DNA of 49,287 nucleotides from a virus: positions 1 to 49,287 of the IMG/VR virus record IMGVR_UViG_3300049846_001794. One strand, given 5' to 3'. A program made the translations under genes and the position numbers. The notes beneath the pieces are model-generated. The model did not search any database. It was not told where the DNA came from and saw nothing but the letters and a program-made list of their open reading frames with translations. This document shows positions 37,763-47,413 of this stretch, one piece after another (positions within the stretch are counted from its first letter, which is position 1; every line of letters begins with the position of its first letter).

Positions 37763-39487
37763 TTGGCGACAGTAGACAGACACCCCTATGAAACAGCGAC
37801 AACGCTAGACCAAGCTTTCCTAGATGATTGCCATGACAATCTTGTGAACCAGCTTGAGCTAATCGTAGACATCGAAAGCCCTATAGGAACCCTCCATTTG
37901 TCCGACCGGAACAAATATGTTGGGGGGACTTTCTACGAGGCTAGGCTAAACTTCCCCACGATCTCCAGGACAGTGGGGGAATACCTAAGCCCTACCCTAG
38001 AGTTTTCACAGCTCCAGCTTGAGATAAACAACGCAGACGGGGCTTTCAACAACATCCTGCCAGCGGGGGATGATTACTCGGCCTGGGTGGGGAAGTCTAT
38101 CTCAGTAAAGTTAGGGCTTAGAGATGTGTCTTCTACCTACAAAGAAATCTTCAACGGAAAGGTGACAGATCAAGGGGGCTTTCAAAGGACGGTCAAGAGC
38201 TTCACCCTAATAGCTAGAAACTCCTTTGAAGCCTACAATGTGAGCTTCCCCAAGAACCTTTTCACCCTCTCAGATTACCCCAACATTGACGTTGACCTTG
38301 AAAACACCCTGAAGCCCATAATTTACGGGGATTGGACAGTCAACGTAGAGACTGGTGGGGCTTCTGTCCCAGCCCTTGTAGTCAATGGGGTTGACCCTGA
38401 TGTAGACGGAAGTTCAAGCTTCACCAAAAAGATTCAATGTGTCATAAGCGATAACGTCAACACCTACTTTGACACAACAAAGGTCTACCTAAAGAAGCAA
38501 GATTCTTTCTACTTAATGGACTCCTCAGACATTGTTAATGTCAACGCTGATAAAAACTACTTCGAGATAAGGCAAAAAGACACTGTACCGGCTGGGGTGA
38601 CTTTAGTTGAAGGTGTGGCCTATCAATACGCTTCAGGGGACAAGTTCTTTGTCATGGTGAAGGGAAAAGACCTAGGAGCCTATGACGATAACATCTTGTG
38701 GCAGGCTAGAGACATCCTAATAACCTACGGTGGAGTCCCTTCCGGGGACTTTGACTCTAGCTGGGACACTTACAGGGACAAAGCCAGCCCAGCGGAGTCA
38801 GCTACAGGGGTGATAAAATCTAGGATATGGATTCAAGAGCAGCAAGAGACTCTGAATTATTCTCTCCAGCTTTTAGAGCAAGTGAGGCTAGAGCTTTTCG
38901 TAGACAGAAATCAAAAATTCAAAATCAACTCCCTTCATCTTGACGATTTTGACCCCAATCCTTCCCACAAGGTAAGAAACTGGGACGTTGAAAGAGATTC
39001 TTTCTCACCAAAATTAGACGATAGGAACAGCTTTAACCGGGCGAAAGCCTCTTACAATCACCTCCCCAGCAAGAATGAAGACTATCAAGAGACAGGAATC
39101 TACAAAAACACCCTAGCAATCTCTCAAGTAGGGAAAGAGATCTCGAAGAAAATCGTCTTTCCCAATCTCTATGAAGCTACAGCGGTGGAGAATCAGCTTA
39201 AAGAGATCCTGAAAATCTCGTCAGCCTATTTTGAGACAGTGGAAATGACCTTAACTTGGCGTTCTCTCTTGCTAGATATCGGTGATTTTGTGAAAATCAA
39301 CGTATCAATCCAATCAACCCAATTTTCTGATGTACCTGCTATGATTAGAGATATCGGCTATGATCCAAATGGGGTTAAACTACCTGTAAAATTGTGGTCA
39401 ATGCAGCTTTTACCTTTTCCTGGCTACTCTCCAGGGTATGCAGGAACGACAGGCGGCACGTCTTCAACCATTGTCCTTGAGACTTAA
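37763..39487 (+). CDS. Tail hub/baseplate-like protein (574 aa)
   Basis: Starts with TTG at 37763 after GAGGG. The pattern LELIVDIESPIGTLHLSDRN, then YLSPTLEFSQLQLEINNADG and IFNGKVTDQGGFQRTVKSF, fits gp27-like tail hub proteins that form the ring between tube and fibres. The middle (VPALVVNGVDPDVDGSSSFT) may be an inserted beta domain. It ends with a flexible Gly/Thr tail. Position after the distal tail gene supports this. Confidence 0.75.
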   Translation: MATVDRHPYETATTLDQAFLDDCHDNLVNQLELIVDIESPIGTLHLSDRNKYVGGTFYEARLNFPTISRTVGEYLSPTLEFSQLQLEINNADGAFNNILPAGDDYSAWVGKSISVKLGLRDVSSTYKEIFNGKVTDQGGFQRTVKSFTLIARNSFEAYNVSFPKNLFTLSDYPNIDVDLENTLKPIIYGDWTVNVETGGASVPALVVNGVDPDVDGSSSFTKKIQCVISDNVNTYFDTTKVYLKKQDSFYLMDSSDIVNVNADKNYFEIRQKDTVPAGVTLVEGVAYQYASGDKFFVMVKGKDLGAYDDNILWQARDILITYGGVPSGDFDSSWDTYRDKASPAESATGVIKSRIWIQEQQETLNYSLQLLEQVRLELFVDRNQKFKINSLHLDDFDPNPSHKVRNWDVERDSFSPKLDDRNSFNRAKASYNHLPSKNEDYQETGIYKNTLAISQVGKEISKKIVFPNLYEATAVENQLKEILKISSAYFETVEMTLTWRSLLLDIGDFVKINVSIQSTQFSDVPAMIRDIGYDPNGVKLPVKLWSMQLLPFPGYSPGYAGTTGGTSSTIVLET

Positions 39488-39504
39488 CAAGGGGGCTAGA
39501 GGAA

Positions 39505-40173
39505 ATGACTGTTTTATTGACTATCAGTGAGACACTAGACGGTGCCGCTGTTTCTGACGCTTTAGCCGGTGGCGGGTCGGGTGTTGACTTTGGCAGTGTA
39601 GTGAATAATTCCTACGCTCCAGTCACTTCGAAGGCTGCAAACACTGGACACCAAGACATTTACATAGCCCACAACGCGACTATAGACCCTATCACAAGTG
39701 TAAAGACCTTCATTCAGACTTATGGCGTAGGCACAGGGTTTACCTACGGTGGGGCAGACACAGCGGCCAACGATTTCACCTCCCTAAAAAACCTAGCAAA
39801 CTCTTCTGGAAGTTCAAAAAACAATGCAGACGGCCTATCCGGGGGTGTCTGGGTTGACATGGACTGGGATAGTTCTACCACAAACCAATTTGACCAGGGC
39901 GGATTTCCCGCTGTTGTTAAGATCTACGGGGACAATCTCACTGATGGGATAAGTTTAGCGAGTGCTTTCGACCTCCACACAGCGGCTATGGTCTATAATG
40001 CCCCAGGCGAGACTAACGCTTCTGCCCCCGTCACAGGCCAAATAGGGAAAGCTGGCACCACCACCCTTGGCGATGCGGCTCACGTCAAAATGAGAATTTA
40101 CATCCCAGACTCCTACTCCTACGGCGGCTATGTTCAATGGGAGTGGGTAGTGTCTTACAGTTTCACGGCATGA
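39505..40173 (+). CDS. Tail-tip virion protein (222 aa)
   Basis: Begins MTVLLTISETLDGAAVSDAL. It is Gly/Ser/Asn-rich and beta-type (DIYIAHNATIDPITSVKTFI; MRIYIPDSYSYGGYVQWEWV), as in tail-tip or fibre base proteins. There is no signal peptide. Its place between hub and fibre fits an adaptor role. No named family. Confidence 0.6.
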   Translation: MTVLLTISETLDGAAVSDALAGGGSGVDFGSVVNNSYAPVTSKAANTGHQDIYIAHNATIDPITSVKTFIQTYGVGTGFTYGGADTAANDFTSLKNLANSSGSSKNNADGLSGGVWVDMDWDSSTTNQFDQGGFPAVVKIYGDNLTDGISLASAFDLHTAAMVYNAPGETNASAPVTGQIGKAGTTTLGDAAHVKMRIYIPDSYSYGGYVQWEWVVSYSFTA

Positions 40174-40177
40174 AACC

Positions 40178-40576
40178 ATGAAGTTTTTACTAAGATGGCG
40201 GTTTGATTATGTCTCTCGACCTTCTAAGTACGGGATGTGGAGTGTTTCAGGGGAAGAGACTGACAAATCGAACAAGGCATGGTGCAACAACTTTGAAGGT
40301 CTTGTCACAGCCAGCATTGAGGCTAAAAACTATGAGACAAGAGAGATAAAGCCAATTGTTGTTTGTCCAGGTCAAGACTTCAGAAACTTTCAGTGGGTGT
40401 GTGTTGCGTCTGTCTCCCCCTTCGCCTTGAAAGGGAAAAACCAAGTACCGCACCCAAAAGTGGTAGGGTTGAAGATGATGACAAGGGAAGAGGAAATAAC
40501 GGCCTTTGAAACAGGATCATTGAAGAGAGATCCTTTCAAAGCAGAAAACCTGAATTTCGCTACTTACGGGAAATAG
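40178..40576 (+). CDS. Hypothetical tail-module protein (132 aa)
   Basis: Starts at ATG 40178, four bases after the previous stop. Begins MKFLLRWRFDYVSRPSKYGM. The segment GMWSVSGEETDKSNKAWCNN and later ETREIKPIVVCPGQDFRNFQ suggest a compact alpha/beta fold. It is found between tail-tip and fibre genes. No family is recognised. Confidence 0.6.
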   Translation: MKFLLRWRFDYVSRPSKYGMWSVSGEETDKSNKAWCNNFEGLVTASIEAKNYETREIKPIVVCPGQDFRNFQWVCVASVSPFALKGKNQVPHPKVVGLKMMTREEEITAFETGSLKRDPFKAENLNFATYGK

Positions 40577-40589
40577 GAGCTAGGGAAAG

Positions 40590-43500
40590 ATGACAACTAC
40601 TAACGTATCTCGATTAGTCTTAGCTCACCCCGACCTAGGGACCGCTGGGGGTTCTGGGCTTCATGCTCAGATTGCCGCGATGTATAAAAAGCTAGGGGAC
40701 AACATTTCTACCCGTATTCTGGCCTATACGGGTCTTGCCAATGCAGCAACAGCTACCTTAGAACACGACATCAAAGCTCCCTTTGCAGAATACCGCTATG
40801 ACCTTTACCTCTTGACGGGTTCAGACCCATGGAGTCTCACAAGGGTAACATCATCTACAAGCCCTTCTTTGTCTCAATTCACCATTGTTGCTAACGGGAC
40901 GAACCCTACAACTCACATTGACGTTACAAACAACTCTGGGGCTTCAAGAGACTTTGCCCTGGTATTGATTATGGACCCTCTTTACTTGAAAGAGGGAGAC
41001 ATCAAGGATGTGGACATAACAACGACTGCCCCGGAAGACGGGCAAGCCTTGGTGTACGATTCTGTAAGCTCGAAGTTCAAACCCGGAGCTTCCGGGGACT
41101 CAAGCTTCAAACTAGCGTCTATCGCTACCAGCACCTTGACGCTAAAAGGTGGATATCTCCCCCTTAGTGACGGCAGAGAGATAGGGACTTATGATGGATC
41201 TGGAACCACGGAATCAGACTATGGGACAGATATCGCGGTCAACTTGACCACAATCTTAGGAGCAAGCCCCGCGAATGCTACCACCTATTATCTCTACATC
41301 GACCTTGATTCTATTGGATCGGCGGTCACGCTGACAGATTCGGGTAGGAAGCTATACGGTATTGCAGCAAGCGATACATCGAAGCTCTCCCTTTCAACCA
41401 CTACCCCAGACCTAATCAATCGTGCTAGGTACCGGGTTCTTGGTTTAATCCGGTCAGCAACAACGGGGAATGCTTGGACGGGGACGGGGGCTACATTCAA
41501 GACATGGAGTACTAAACTCCACGACAACTCACCCCTTGCAATCAGCCCCGTGGTCTATACCGACGAGGATCATTCAATCGGTACAGTGGGGAGTGCGGGT
41601 CAACTTGCGACTTACGGTATACAAGTGGCAGGAGATTTCCCAGGATCAGCATCTCTAAGCTCCTTTTACACCCTAGACACTGATGGTACTGACGCAAGCG
41701 GGAATGCAAAGACTTTCACTGCTGGAGGGTCACCGACATTTTTGGATGTTGGGCTCTTCGGGAAGGAGAAGGTTTACAAAGGGTCAAGTTCAAGCTCTCG
41801 TATGAGTAGGACTGGAGACACTGATTTTAATATAAACCTTGCTTCAGGCGCGATTTCATTTGGGGGGTGGTTTAAATCTGAGACAGATTCTTTCGGCACA
41901 AGCGCGTCTAGCAAATATTTGATGTATCTTGGTTTAACTACGGGCGCATGTGGCATTCAAGTTGGGGGTACTGATGTAAGGTTTACTAACCAATCCGGGT
42001 CTATCACCGCTGGAACTCCTAAAGCTGCAATTGGTGGCGGGTGGCATTTCTTTGCGGCTGTGATAAGCGCAGGATCTGTTAGTTTCTACGTTGATGGCCA
42101 GCTTGCTGCGACTAATTCAGGTCTTACAGGGCAACAAACTACTGGGGACTTTTTCATAGGTAATGATAACGGTCTAGCATCGGGATTTCTTGGCAGCATA
42201 AACCATGTCTTCATTAGTAGACAGGCCCTCACCGAATCGCAAATCAATACCCTGTACTCAAAAAGGTTTAAGAAGGCTCAATTAGCAGGCGGGCATGTTC
42301 TATCATCTGATTCTTTCCCCCTCAATAGCCTGCTAAATAAAGTTTCCTTCTTCCCCCTAACATCTACAAGTTCCGCTTCAGATGGGAGTGTTAACGCTAA
42401 GAATCTGACAAGTGGCTCGGCGTCTTCAAATACTGCTATCGGTATTTCTGGGGCCAGCGATGCAGTAAGGTTTACAGCGGGGCAAAGTTTTTTCTTAACA
42501 GGGGATTCTTACTACTCCCCTAAAAATATCTTTGGGGTCGGCGGATGGGTTGCAAGAGATAGATGGAGCAGTGGATCAGAAGATGTGATTTTCTTCCTGG
42601 GAGACTTAGCAAATAACCGCTATGCCTATTTGTCTCTTAGGGATGATTTCATCTATTTCTATGTGATGGTAGGGGGGACAAGTGCTGAAGCTAGGGCCTA
42701 TGTTTCAACTACTTTAGTGAACGGAAGTTTCCACCATTTCGCTGCCACCCTTGAAGGGCGAGCAATCAAGCTGTATATAGACGGTATATTGGTTGCTCAG
42801 GCTGCCCACACAACAGACTGGCTACAACCATCTACAAACCATAGTTTCTACATCGGTAAACACCCTTCATCGGCCCTTTTCGCAGGAAGGATGCAACATT
42901 GCTTCTTCATCAAAGATTACGCTCTAACGGACTATGACGTAAGGAAGATCTATTCGGCACGTCTTGACCTTTCGGGTCTTCTCCCAGGATCGACTAACCA
43001 GCAATGGCTTGCCGATATCCTTTCTGAAGATGGCCTTCAGACCTATGACCTAAACGGTGAATCTTTTGTTGTCGATAAGTCTCCAACAGGAAAAGTCTGG
43101 GTGGACTTTGGCGGCCAGTCTACAAGTGACGTAGCAGACAGGGTGACTCTGCGGTGTAAGGATCTCGGTCTAACAGCAGCAGTTGTGCCGTCAACCGTAC
43201 CCTTCGACAACACCTACACCTCTAACCCTACGTTCCCGATCACTCACGGGCTTCCTGAAGTGCCGCAGCTTGTGGTGATGGCAAAGAATGCCTCCTCTGA
43301 GTGGGTAACTCTTGATTCAGAGGGCATCGTTAAAGCAACGTCAACCCAGATCTTAGGCGACCTTTCTAACCTCTTCACGCTTGGCTATACGAGCGTTAGG
43401 GTTAAGGGGATTGTTGGTAACAGCGCGACAGGGGTTAAGCTCGCTGGGACTGCGAATGACGGTCTTCTTGGAGCGCAGCAATATGAAGCATTCACTAGCA

Positions 43501-43766
43501 TCAAGACTTCAAACTATACCGCTGTTCGTGGCGACAAGGTTAAGACAAACACCACAAGCGCAGGGTTCACCATCACTATGCCAGCTTCCCCGCAAGCAGG
43601 TGACAAGGTGGAGGTCTTTGATAGTTATGGAACATGGTCAACAAACAATATTACGATAGCTTCGACTTTGATTGAAGGCGTAATTCAAACATACACCTTT
43701 GATGTATCGGGAGCTTCTGTGACTTTAGAGTATGTGGATGCAACGCAAGGCTGGAGGATCTTCTGA
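40590..43766 (+). CDS. Tail fibre with two LamG/concanavalin-like domains (1058 aa)
   Basis: The N-terminal 200 residues are a fibre shaft-like part (ASLSSFYTLDTDGTDASGNA appears later as a linker). Two Laminin-G-like domains are visible: near residues 405-565 (AISFGGWFKSETDSFGTSAS; GWHFFAAVISAGSVSFYVDG; TESQINTLYSKRF) and near 640-800 (VGGWVARDRWSSGSEDVIFF; FHHFAATLEGRAIKLYIDGI; TDYDVRKIYSARLDLS). The C-terminus is a beta region that may attach the last fibre genes. LamG folds often bind glycans, so this is the prime receptor-binding candidate. Confidence 0.85.
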   Translation: MTTTNVSRLVLAHPDLGTAGGSGLHAQIAAMYKKLGDNISTRILAYTGLANAATATLEHDIKAPFAEYRYDLYLLTGSDPWSLTRVTSSTSPSLSQFTIVANGTNPTTHIDVTNNSGASRDFALVLIMDPLYLKEGDIKDVDITTTAPEDGQALVYDSVSSKFKPGASGDSSFKLASIATSTLTLKGGYLPLSDGREIGTYDGSGTTESDYGTDIAVNLTTILGASPANATTYYLYIDLDSIGSAVTLTDSGRKLYGIAASDTSKLSLSTTTPDLINRARYRVLGLIRSATTGNAWTGTGATFKTWSTKLHDNSPLAISPVVYTDEDHSIGTVGSAGQLATYGIQVAGDFPGSASLSSFYTLDTDGTDASGNAKTFTAGGSPTFLDVGLFGKEKVYKGSSSSSRMSRTGDTDFNINLASGAISFGGWFKSETDSFGTSASSKYLMYLGLTTGACGIQVGGTDVRFTNQSGSITAGTPKAAIGGGWHFFAAVISAGSVSFYVDGQLAATNSGLTGQQTTGDFFIGNDNGLASGFLGSINHVFISRQALTESQINTLYSKRFKKAQLAGGHVLSSDSFPLNSLLNKVSFFPLTSTSSASDGSVNAKNLTSGSASSNTAIGISGASDAVRFTAGQSFFLTGDSYYSPKNIFGVGGWVARDRWSSGSEDVIFFLGDLANNRYAYLSLRDDFIYFYVMVGGTSAEARAYVSTTLVNGSFHHFAATLEGRAIKLYIDGILVAQAAHTTDWLQPSTNHSFYIGKHPSSALFAGRMQHCFFIKDYALTDYDVRKIYSARLDLSGLLPGSTNQQWLADILSEDGLQTYDLNGESFVVDKSPTGKVWVDFGGQSTSDVADRVTLRCKDLGLTAAVVPSTVPFDNTYTSNPTFPITHGLPEVPQLVVMAKNASSEWVTLDSEGIVKATSTQILGDLSNLFTLGYTSVRVKGIVGNSATGVKLAGTANDGLLGAQQYEAFTSIKTSNYTAVRGDKVKTNTTSAGFTITMPASPQAGDKVEVFDSYGTWSTNNITIASTLIEGVIQTYTFDVSGASVTLEYVDATQGWRIF

Positions 43767-44470
43767 TGGGAAGTCTCTTACAGAAAAAAATTACACAGAT
43801 AGCCCGCTCTAATATTCGGGCTTCAGAAGGATCAGGGACCACCACCCTTACTAAGGATGACATTCCTCATCAAGTCTTTAACTTGTCGGCAGGTAGAACA
43901 GTAAAACTACCCTCAACAGGAGTAAAGGCTGGCGATATATGGAAGATTGAAAACTTAACCTTCAATCTTCTCACGCTTCAGGCCAGCGATGCCTCTGAAC
44001 TAACACGATCAACTTCTAGGACCGGAGGATCTTTTGAAAAAGGATCTTGTGTCGTAAGGGCTGCTATCGACACCCCTACTACAGCTTCAAACTGGCTAGT
44101 AGTAGACGTAGAAGACTTATCTAACTATGTAACGGGGACTTCGGGCGGCGCTGTAGGTGTGACTTTCTTTGTTGGGTTCAGACGCAGAAATGAAATAGTA
44201 ACGATAGAGGCCGCTTCTGGCACCGCTTCTGCCTCTGCGTCTAATGCTATAAACCTTTCGGGGGTCATTCCAACTAGAATGAGAGGGTCAAACCAAGGGT
44301 ATGCCCCCTCTACCTGTTTGAATGCAGGATCGCTGTACGCCGGAGTAGTCTATATCAACACTAACGGAACGCTTCAATTTTTAAAATACGACTCTTCTAA
44401 CTACTCTGGAACTTCAGGTCTTACAGATGCGACAAATTCTTATCAAAAAATAACTTGGGTAATTCAGTGA
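43766..44470 (+). CDS. Fibre-associated protein (234 aa)
   Basis: Its ATG overlaps the fibre gene's stop. Begins MGSLLQKKITQIARSNIRAS. The segment RTVKLPSTGVKAGDIWKIEN resembles one in the fibre C-terminus (TITMPASPQAGDKVEVFDSY), so the two share a small beta domain. Then Gly/Ser-rich beta stretches follow. Probably a second fibre part or chaperone-like tip protein. Confidence 0.6.
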   Translation: MGSLLQKKITQIARSNIRASEGSGTTTLTKDDIPHQVFNLSAGRTVKLPSTGVKAGDIWKIENLTFNLLTLQASDASELTRSTSRTGGSFEKGSCVVRAAIDTPTTASNWLVVDVEDLSNYVTGTSGGAVGVTFFVGFRRRNEIVTIEAASGTASASASNAINLSGVIPTRMRGSNQGYAPSTCLNAGSLYAGVVYINTNGTLQFLKYDSSNYSGTSGLTDATNSYQKITWVIQ

Positions 44471-44477
44471 GGCAACG

Positions 44478-44975
44478 ATGAATTTAATCACGCGAGTTTT
44501 GGGCAAGGGTCCACAAAGTCCCACCTCTGCGGTCTTTGTAAAAAGACTTACTACAACTTTTTCCACAAGCAACACAACGAACGCGCAAGAGATGACGGCC
44601 CTTACCATCACTGGCCTTACTCCAGGAAAAATTTATCGCGCTACGTTTAGCGGTCTATATACGTCTGGAACTTCTGGGGATAGGGGGCATCTTTGGATGC
44701 AGCATGGCGTTTCAACATCGAAGGACAGCTTTCAATATTTTGGTCCTATCGGAGCTTTACCTTCAACAACTGTGAACAGCTATTGCTTTTCAAAGACCTT
44801 CAAGATGGACTCTTTCGCATCGGTTAAGATGCTGTTAGCCCACTCGACAGGAACAAGCTCAGGGTTTGGTGGGAATGATTCTAATGCAGCACCGTCAGCT
44901 TATCCGGGCGGGCTTAACCCAGTAACTTACTTAATAGTCGAAGAGCTACCAAATACGGTGTTTAATTTTAGTTGA
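44478..44975 (+). CDS. Fibre-associated protein (165 aa)
   Basis: Begins MNLITRVLGKGPQSPTSAVF. The pattern NTTNAQEMTALTITGLTPGK, then YRATFSGLYTSGTSGDRGHL looks like a fibre-tip or carbohydrate-binding beta sandwich, with FGGNDSNAAPSAYPGGLNP near the end. There is no signal peptide. It is between two fibre-type genes. Confidence 0.55.
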   Translation: MNLITRVLGKGPQSPTSAVFVKRLTTTFSTSNTTNAQEMTALTITGLTPGKIYRATFSGLYTSGTSGDRGHLWMQHGVSTSKDSFQYFGPIGALPSTTVNSYCFSKTFKMDSFASVKMLLAHSTGTSSGFGGNDSNAAPSAYPGGLNPVTYLIVEELPNTVFNFS

Positions 44976-44982
44976 GGTAACG

Positions 44983-46077
44983 ATGAAACCCATTTTCCTT
45001 TACCTAGCATCTCTCTTAGTAACGCAAACAGCATTTTCTGTTGATAAGCAGGTCACATGCGATGGGACGAATTGCAGCACTATCATCTACTCTAGGGTCG
45101 GGTCTACGCTGACAGAGACAGCGAAGGGAGCAAGCGGTTCCTTCAATCTAGGGCCTTCGGCAGCAGGAAACTCCTTAGAGCATAACCTATACGGACATTT
45201 ACATATTGGGACTTCAGCGGCTAGTGTTTCTCCTACCAATGCAAACAATAACTACAGACTTATAGGGAACAAAAAAGGGGAGATTTATTTTTCAGATGGA
45301 GGGTCTGCTGAAGCAGCCCTGATGGGAGGGATATATTTTGATGGGGTAAACTTCAAATACTCTACCGCAAACAAAACAGGGGGTGTCGTAAATGTTGCGT
45401 CAGCTTCAGCAGGCCAGTCAGCTATAGTCTTCCAAATAGGGACATCCACATCATCGGCTGCTGACTCTACTTCCACTTTATTTACCGCAGGGTCTGTTAG
45501 TACTGCCGGTACCTGGAGTTTTGGGTCTTCCACAATAACCGCAACTCAGATTGTAGGGATTCAAACTAATGACTCATCTGGCACTCCTGCGATGGATATA
45601 AGATCACAAGATACCACGGCGGATACTAATAATCTTCTTTTGCAGATGGTATTCAACGGAGACAATGACGCAACGGGGGCTAAGTATATACAATTTGCTG
45701 ACGGTAACGATGTCATAGGAAGTATTTCTGCAAACTCTGCAACAACTACAGCCTACAACACCTCTTCAGACAGAAGACTAAAGACAGACATCAAGCCTAT
45801 GGATGATGGCCTTAAAAAAGTTCTAGCCCTAAAACCGTCAACATATAAATGGAAGTCATCCGGCCAAAAATCTTCCGGCTTCATCGCTCAAGATGTTAAA
45901 CTTGTTTACCCGGAAGCGGTAAGCGGGTCTGAAGATGATGACCCTCGCGAAAAGCCAATGAGTATTGATTATGGGAAGCTTACCCCTATTTTAGCGGCAG
46001 CGATTCAAGACCAGCAAAAAATTATTGAAAAGCTATCCAAGAGGATTGCAGACCTTGAAAAGAAAGCCGAAGAATGA
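44983..46077 (+). CDS. Secreted-type protein with S74 intramolecular chaperone domain (364 aa)
   Basis: The N-terminus is a signal peptide (MKPIFLYLASLLVTQTAFS, cleavage after residue 19) followed by VTCDGTNCSTIIYS. The C-terminal 100 residues are a peptidase S74/endosialidase chaperone: SSDRRLKTDIKPMDDGLKKV with the self-cleavage Ser near residue 262, SGFIAQDVKLVYPEAV and a terminal coiled coil (DQQKIIEKLSKRIADLEKKA). S74 domains trimerise fibres and then cut themselves off. A signal peptide is unexpected on a phage fibre. Confidence 0.8.
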   Translation: MKPIFLYLASLLVTQTAFSVDKQVTCDGTNCSTIIYSRVGSTLTETAKGASGSFNLGPSAAGNSLEHNLYGHLHIGTSAASVSPTNANNNYRLIGNKKGEIYFSDGGSAEAALMGGIYFDGVNFKYSTANKTGGVVNVASASAGQSAIVFQIGTSTSSAADSTSTLFTAGSVSTAGTWSFGSSTITATQIVGIQTNDSSGTPAMDIRSQDTTADTNNLLLQMVFNGDNDATGAKYIQFADGNDVIGSISANSATTTAYNTSSDRRLKTDIKPMDDGLKKVLALKPSTYKWKSSGQKSSGFIAQDVKLVYPEAVSGSEDDDPREKPMSIDYGKLTPILAAAIQDQQKIIEKLSKRIADLEKKAEE

Positions 46078-46214
46078 CCTGCCTCCACCCATCATTTCAA
46101 TTCTGCCCCTGCCTTAGTCTCTATGAGTGCAGGCTGTGCTTTATGGCTTTTGAAGATGTGCCGAAAGAGTATGAGAAGATCTTTCAAGAACATATTGAGG
46201 AGATATTGGCATGA
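46074..46214 (+). CDS. Zinc-finger-like peptide (46 aa), paralogue of the 12879 peptide
   Basis: Starts by ATGA overlap with the S74 gene and ends by overlap with the next ATG. Begins MTCLHPSFQFCPCLSLYECR, then LCFMAFEDVPKEYE. It shares YEC[KR]LCF-x-AFED[IV]P and the preceding C-x-H...C with the peptide at 12879. Four or five Cys and one His can bind zinc. It is too short for routine callers. Function is unknown. Confidence 0.65.
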   Translation: MTCLHPSFQFCPCLSLYECRLCFMAFEDVPKEYEKIFQEHIEEILA

Positions 46215-46405
46215 AGTTTTTTCATAAATTTTTGTGCAACATTTTCCTGATTGCGTTTTCCGCAAGCCCCGTCTTCGCAGATGACATGGACATCCCAACT
46301 TCCCCAACCCCTGAAGCATCCGTCAGCCCATCTCCTTCGCCTTCACCTACCGCGAAAGCTGAAGTTAAGAAGAAAGACAAACACAAGAAGAAACACCACA
46401 AATGA
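46211..46405 (+). CDS. Exported Pro/Ser- and Lys-rich small protein (64 aa)
   Basis: GGAG lies before the ATG. A signal peptide (cleavage near VFA/DD, residue 23) is followed by a Pro-Ser-rich linker (PTPEASVSPSPSPSPTAKAE) and a Lys/His tail (KKKDKHKKKHHK). The last part would bind acidic surfaces such as nucleic acid, peptidoglycan or lipopolysaccharide. Its stop overlaps the start of the lipoprotein gene, so the two are linked. Confidence 0.65.
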   Translation: MKFFHKFLCNIFLIAFSASPVFADDMDIPTSPTPEASVSPSPSPSPTAKAEVKKKDKHKKKHHK

Positions 46406-47370
46406 TTCGCCTTCTCCTTCTAGCCCTTCTCCTGTCTTCTTGCGCGAAGCCTAAACGCTTTCCAGCGGCGACAAATGATCCCCTAGATTTGTCGCCATTG
46501 CGCGAAAAGAGGGAATCTTATCTTGCCCTACAACACACGATAAAAGACAGCCAAGGCTTTATTAGCGATAAATGCGACAGTGTGGGCTTCTCTTGCCTCA
46601 ACGTAGTGGGGGGTGGAGAGATCGACATTAAGAAGGCTCAAGACCCTGATGGAAGACTTTGGAGACACCCAGACCGCGACTGCTACGACAAGGGAGAGTC
46701 TGGAAGCGACATCTCCCGCGACATGATTTGGATGTGCCTTGTCTATGCTTACCACTCCCACGATGGGGAGTTTGTCTCAAGGCTAAAGTCTTACGCCAAA
46801 GATCACAACTTCATATTGGGGCGAGGGGACATCACTCGAACAGCGATGACTCCTAAGCTCATCTCTACGCTCTACAAGGTGGATACCGCACTAAACGGCT
46901 CTCAAGAAAACCCCCCTCAATCGGCAGACCAAGAAGAAGCTGGTACTTCTCTATCACTCCAAACAGGCTTTGAAGCTCACCTTCAAGTGTTAGACATCTG
47001 GCTAAATTCCGCCTTAGAGCATGGTATCACCCAGAAAGACCTTGAGATATTGAAAGGCCAGACAGAAAGAGAGCCTTTCAATCTCCTCTTTAGCGCCATG
47101 TACCACACTTACTCTGACGGGGACATGACCTACCCAGTGATAGCTTTAGGCGGGGATTATCTTTACCCAAAAGGAAGACTCCCGACCACTGAAGACCACT
47201 GCACCGAATACCTCTATCAAAGAGACTACTCCGCAAAAGACTGGGGGCCTTGCGACCCTTCAACCCCAGTAAAAACTCACTCCGCGACAGACTTTCTTTT
47301 CGCCTTAAAGATTGTCGAAGGTGGCTTTGCGCCTTGGAATAAACCGGAAGCTAAAGTGGAGTGGTATTGA
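46402..47370 (+). CDS. Lipoprotein of unknown function (322 aa)
   Basis: ATGA overlap with the preceding gene. The signal has a lipobox LSSC with Cys14, so the product should be a lipoprotein after export. The mature part has GGEIDIKKAQDPDGRLWRHP, then CYDKGESGSDISRDMIWMCL and ILGRGDITRTAMTPKLISTL, with Cys pairs (CDSVGFSC). The S-x-D-x-S-R-D motif and helical repetition recall alpha/alpha-barrel hydrolases, but I cannot name one. A surface role such as superinfection exclusion or host-wall modification is possible. Confidence 0.7.
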   Translation: MIRLLLLALLLSSCAKPKRFPAATNDPLDLSPLREKRESYLALQHTIKDSQGFISDKCDSVGFSCLNVVGGGEIDIKKAQDPDGRLWRHPDRDCYDKGESGSDISRDMIWMCLVYAYHSHDGEFVSRLKSYAKDHNFILGRGDITRTAMTPKLISTLYKVDTALNGSQENPPQSADQEEAGTSLSLQTGFEAHLQVLDIWLNSALEHGITQKDLEILKGQTEREPFNLLFSAMYHTYSDGDMTYPVIALGGDYLYPKGRLPTTEDHCTEYLYQRDYSAKDWGPCDPSTPVKTHSATDFLFALKIVEGGFAPWNKPEAKVEWY

Positions 47371-47413
47371 TTCCGATAGGGTAGGGGGCTTCATTTTTGA
47401 AAGACTCTTACTC

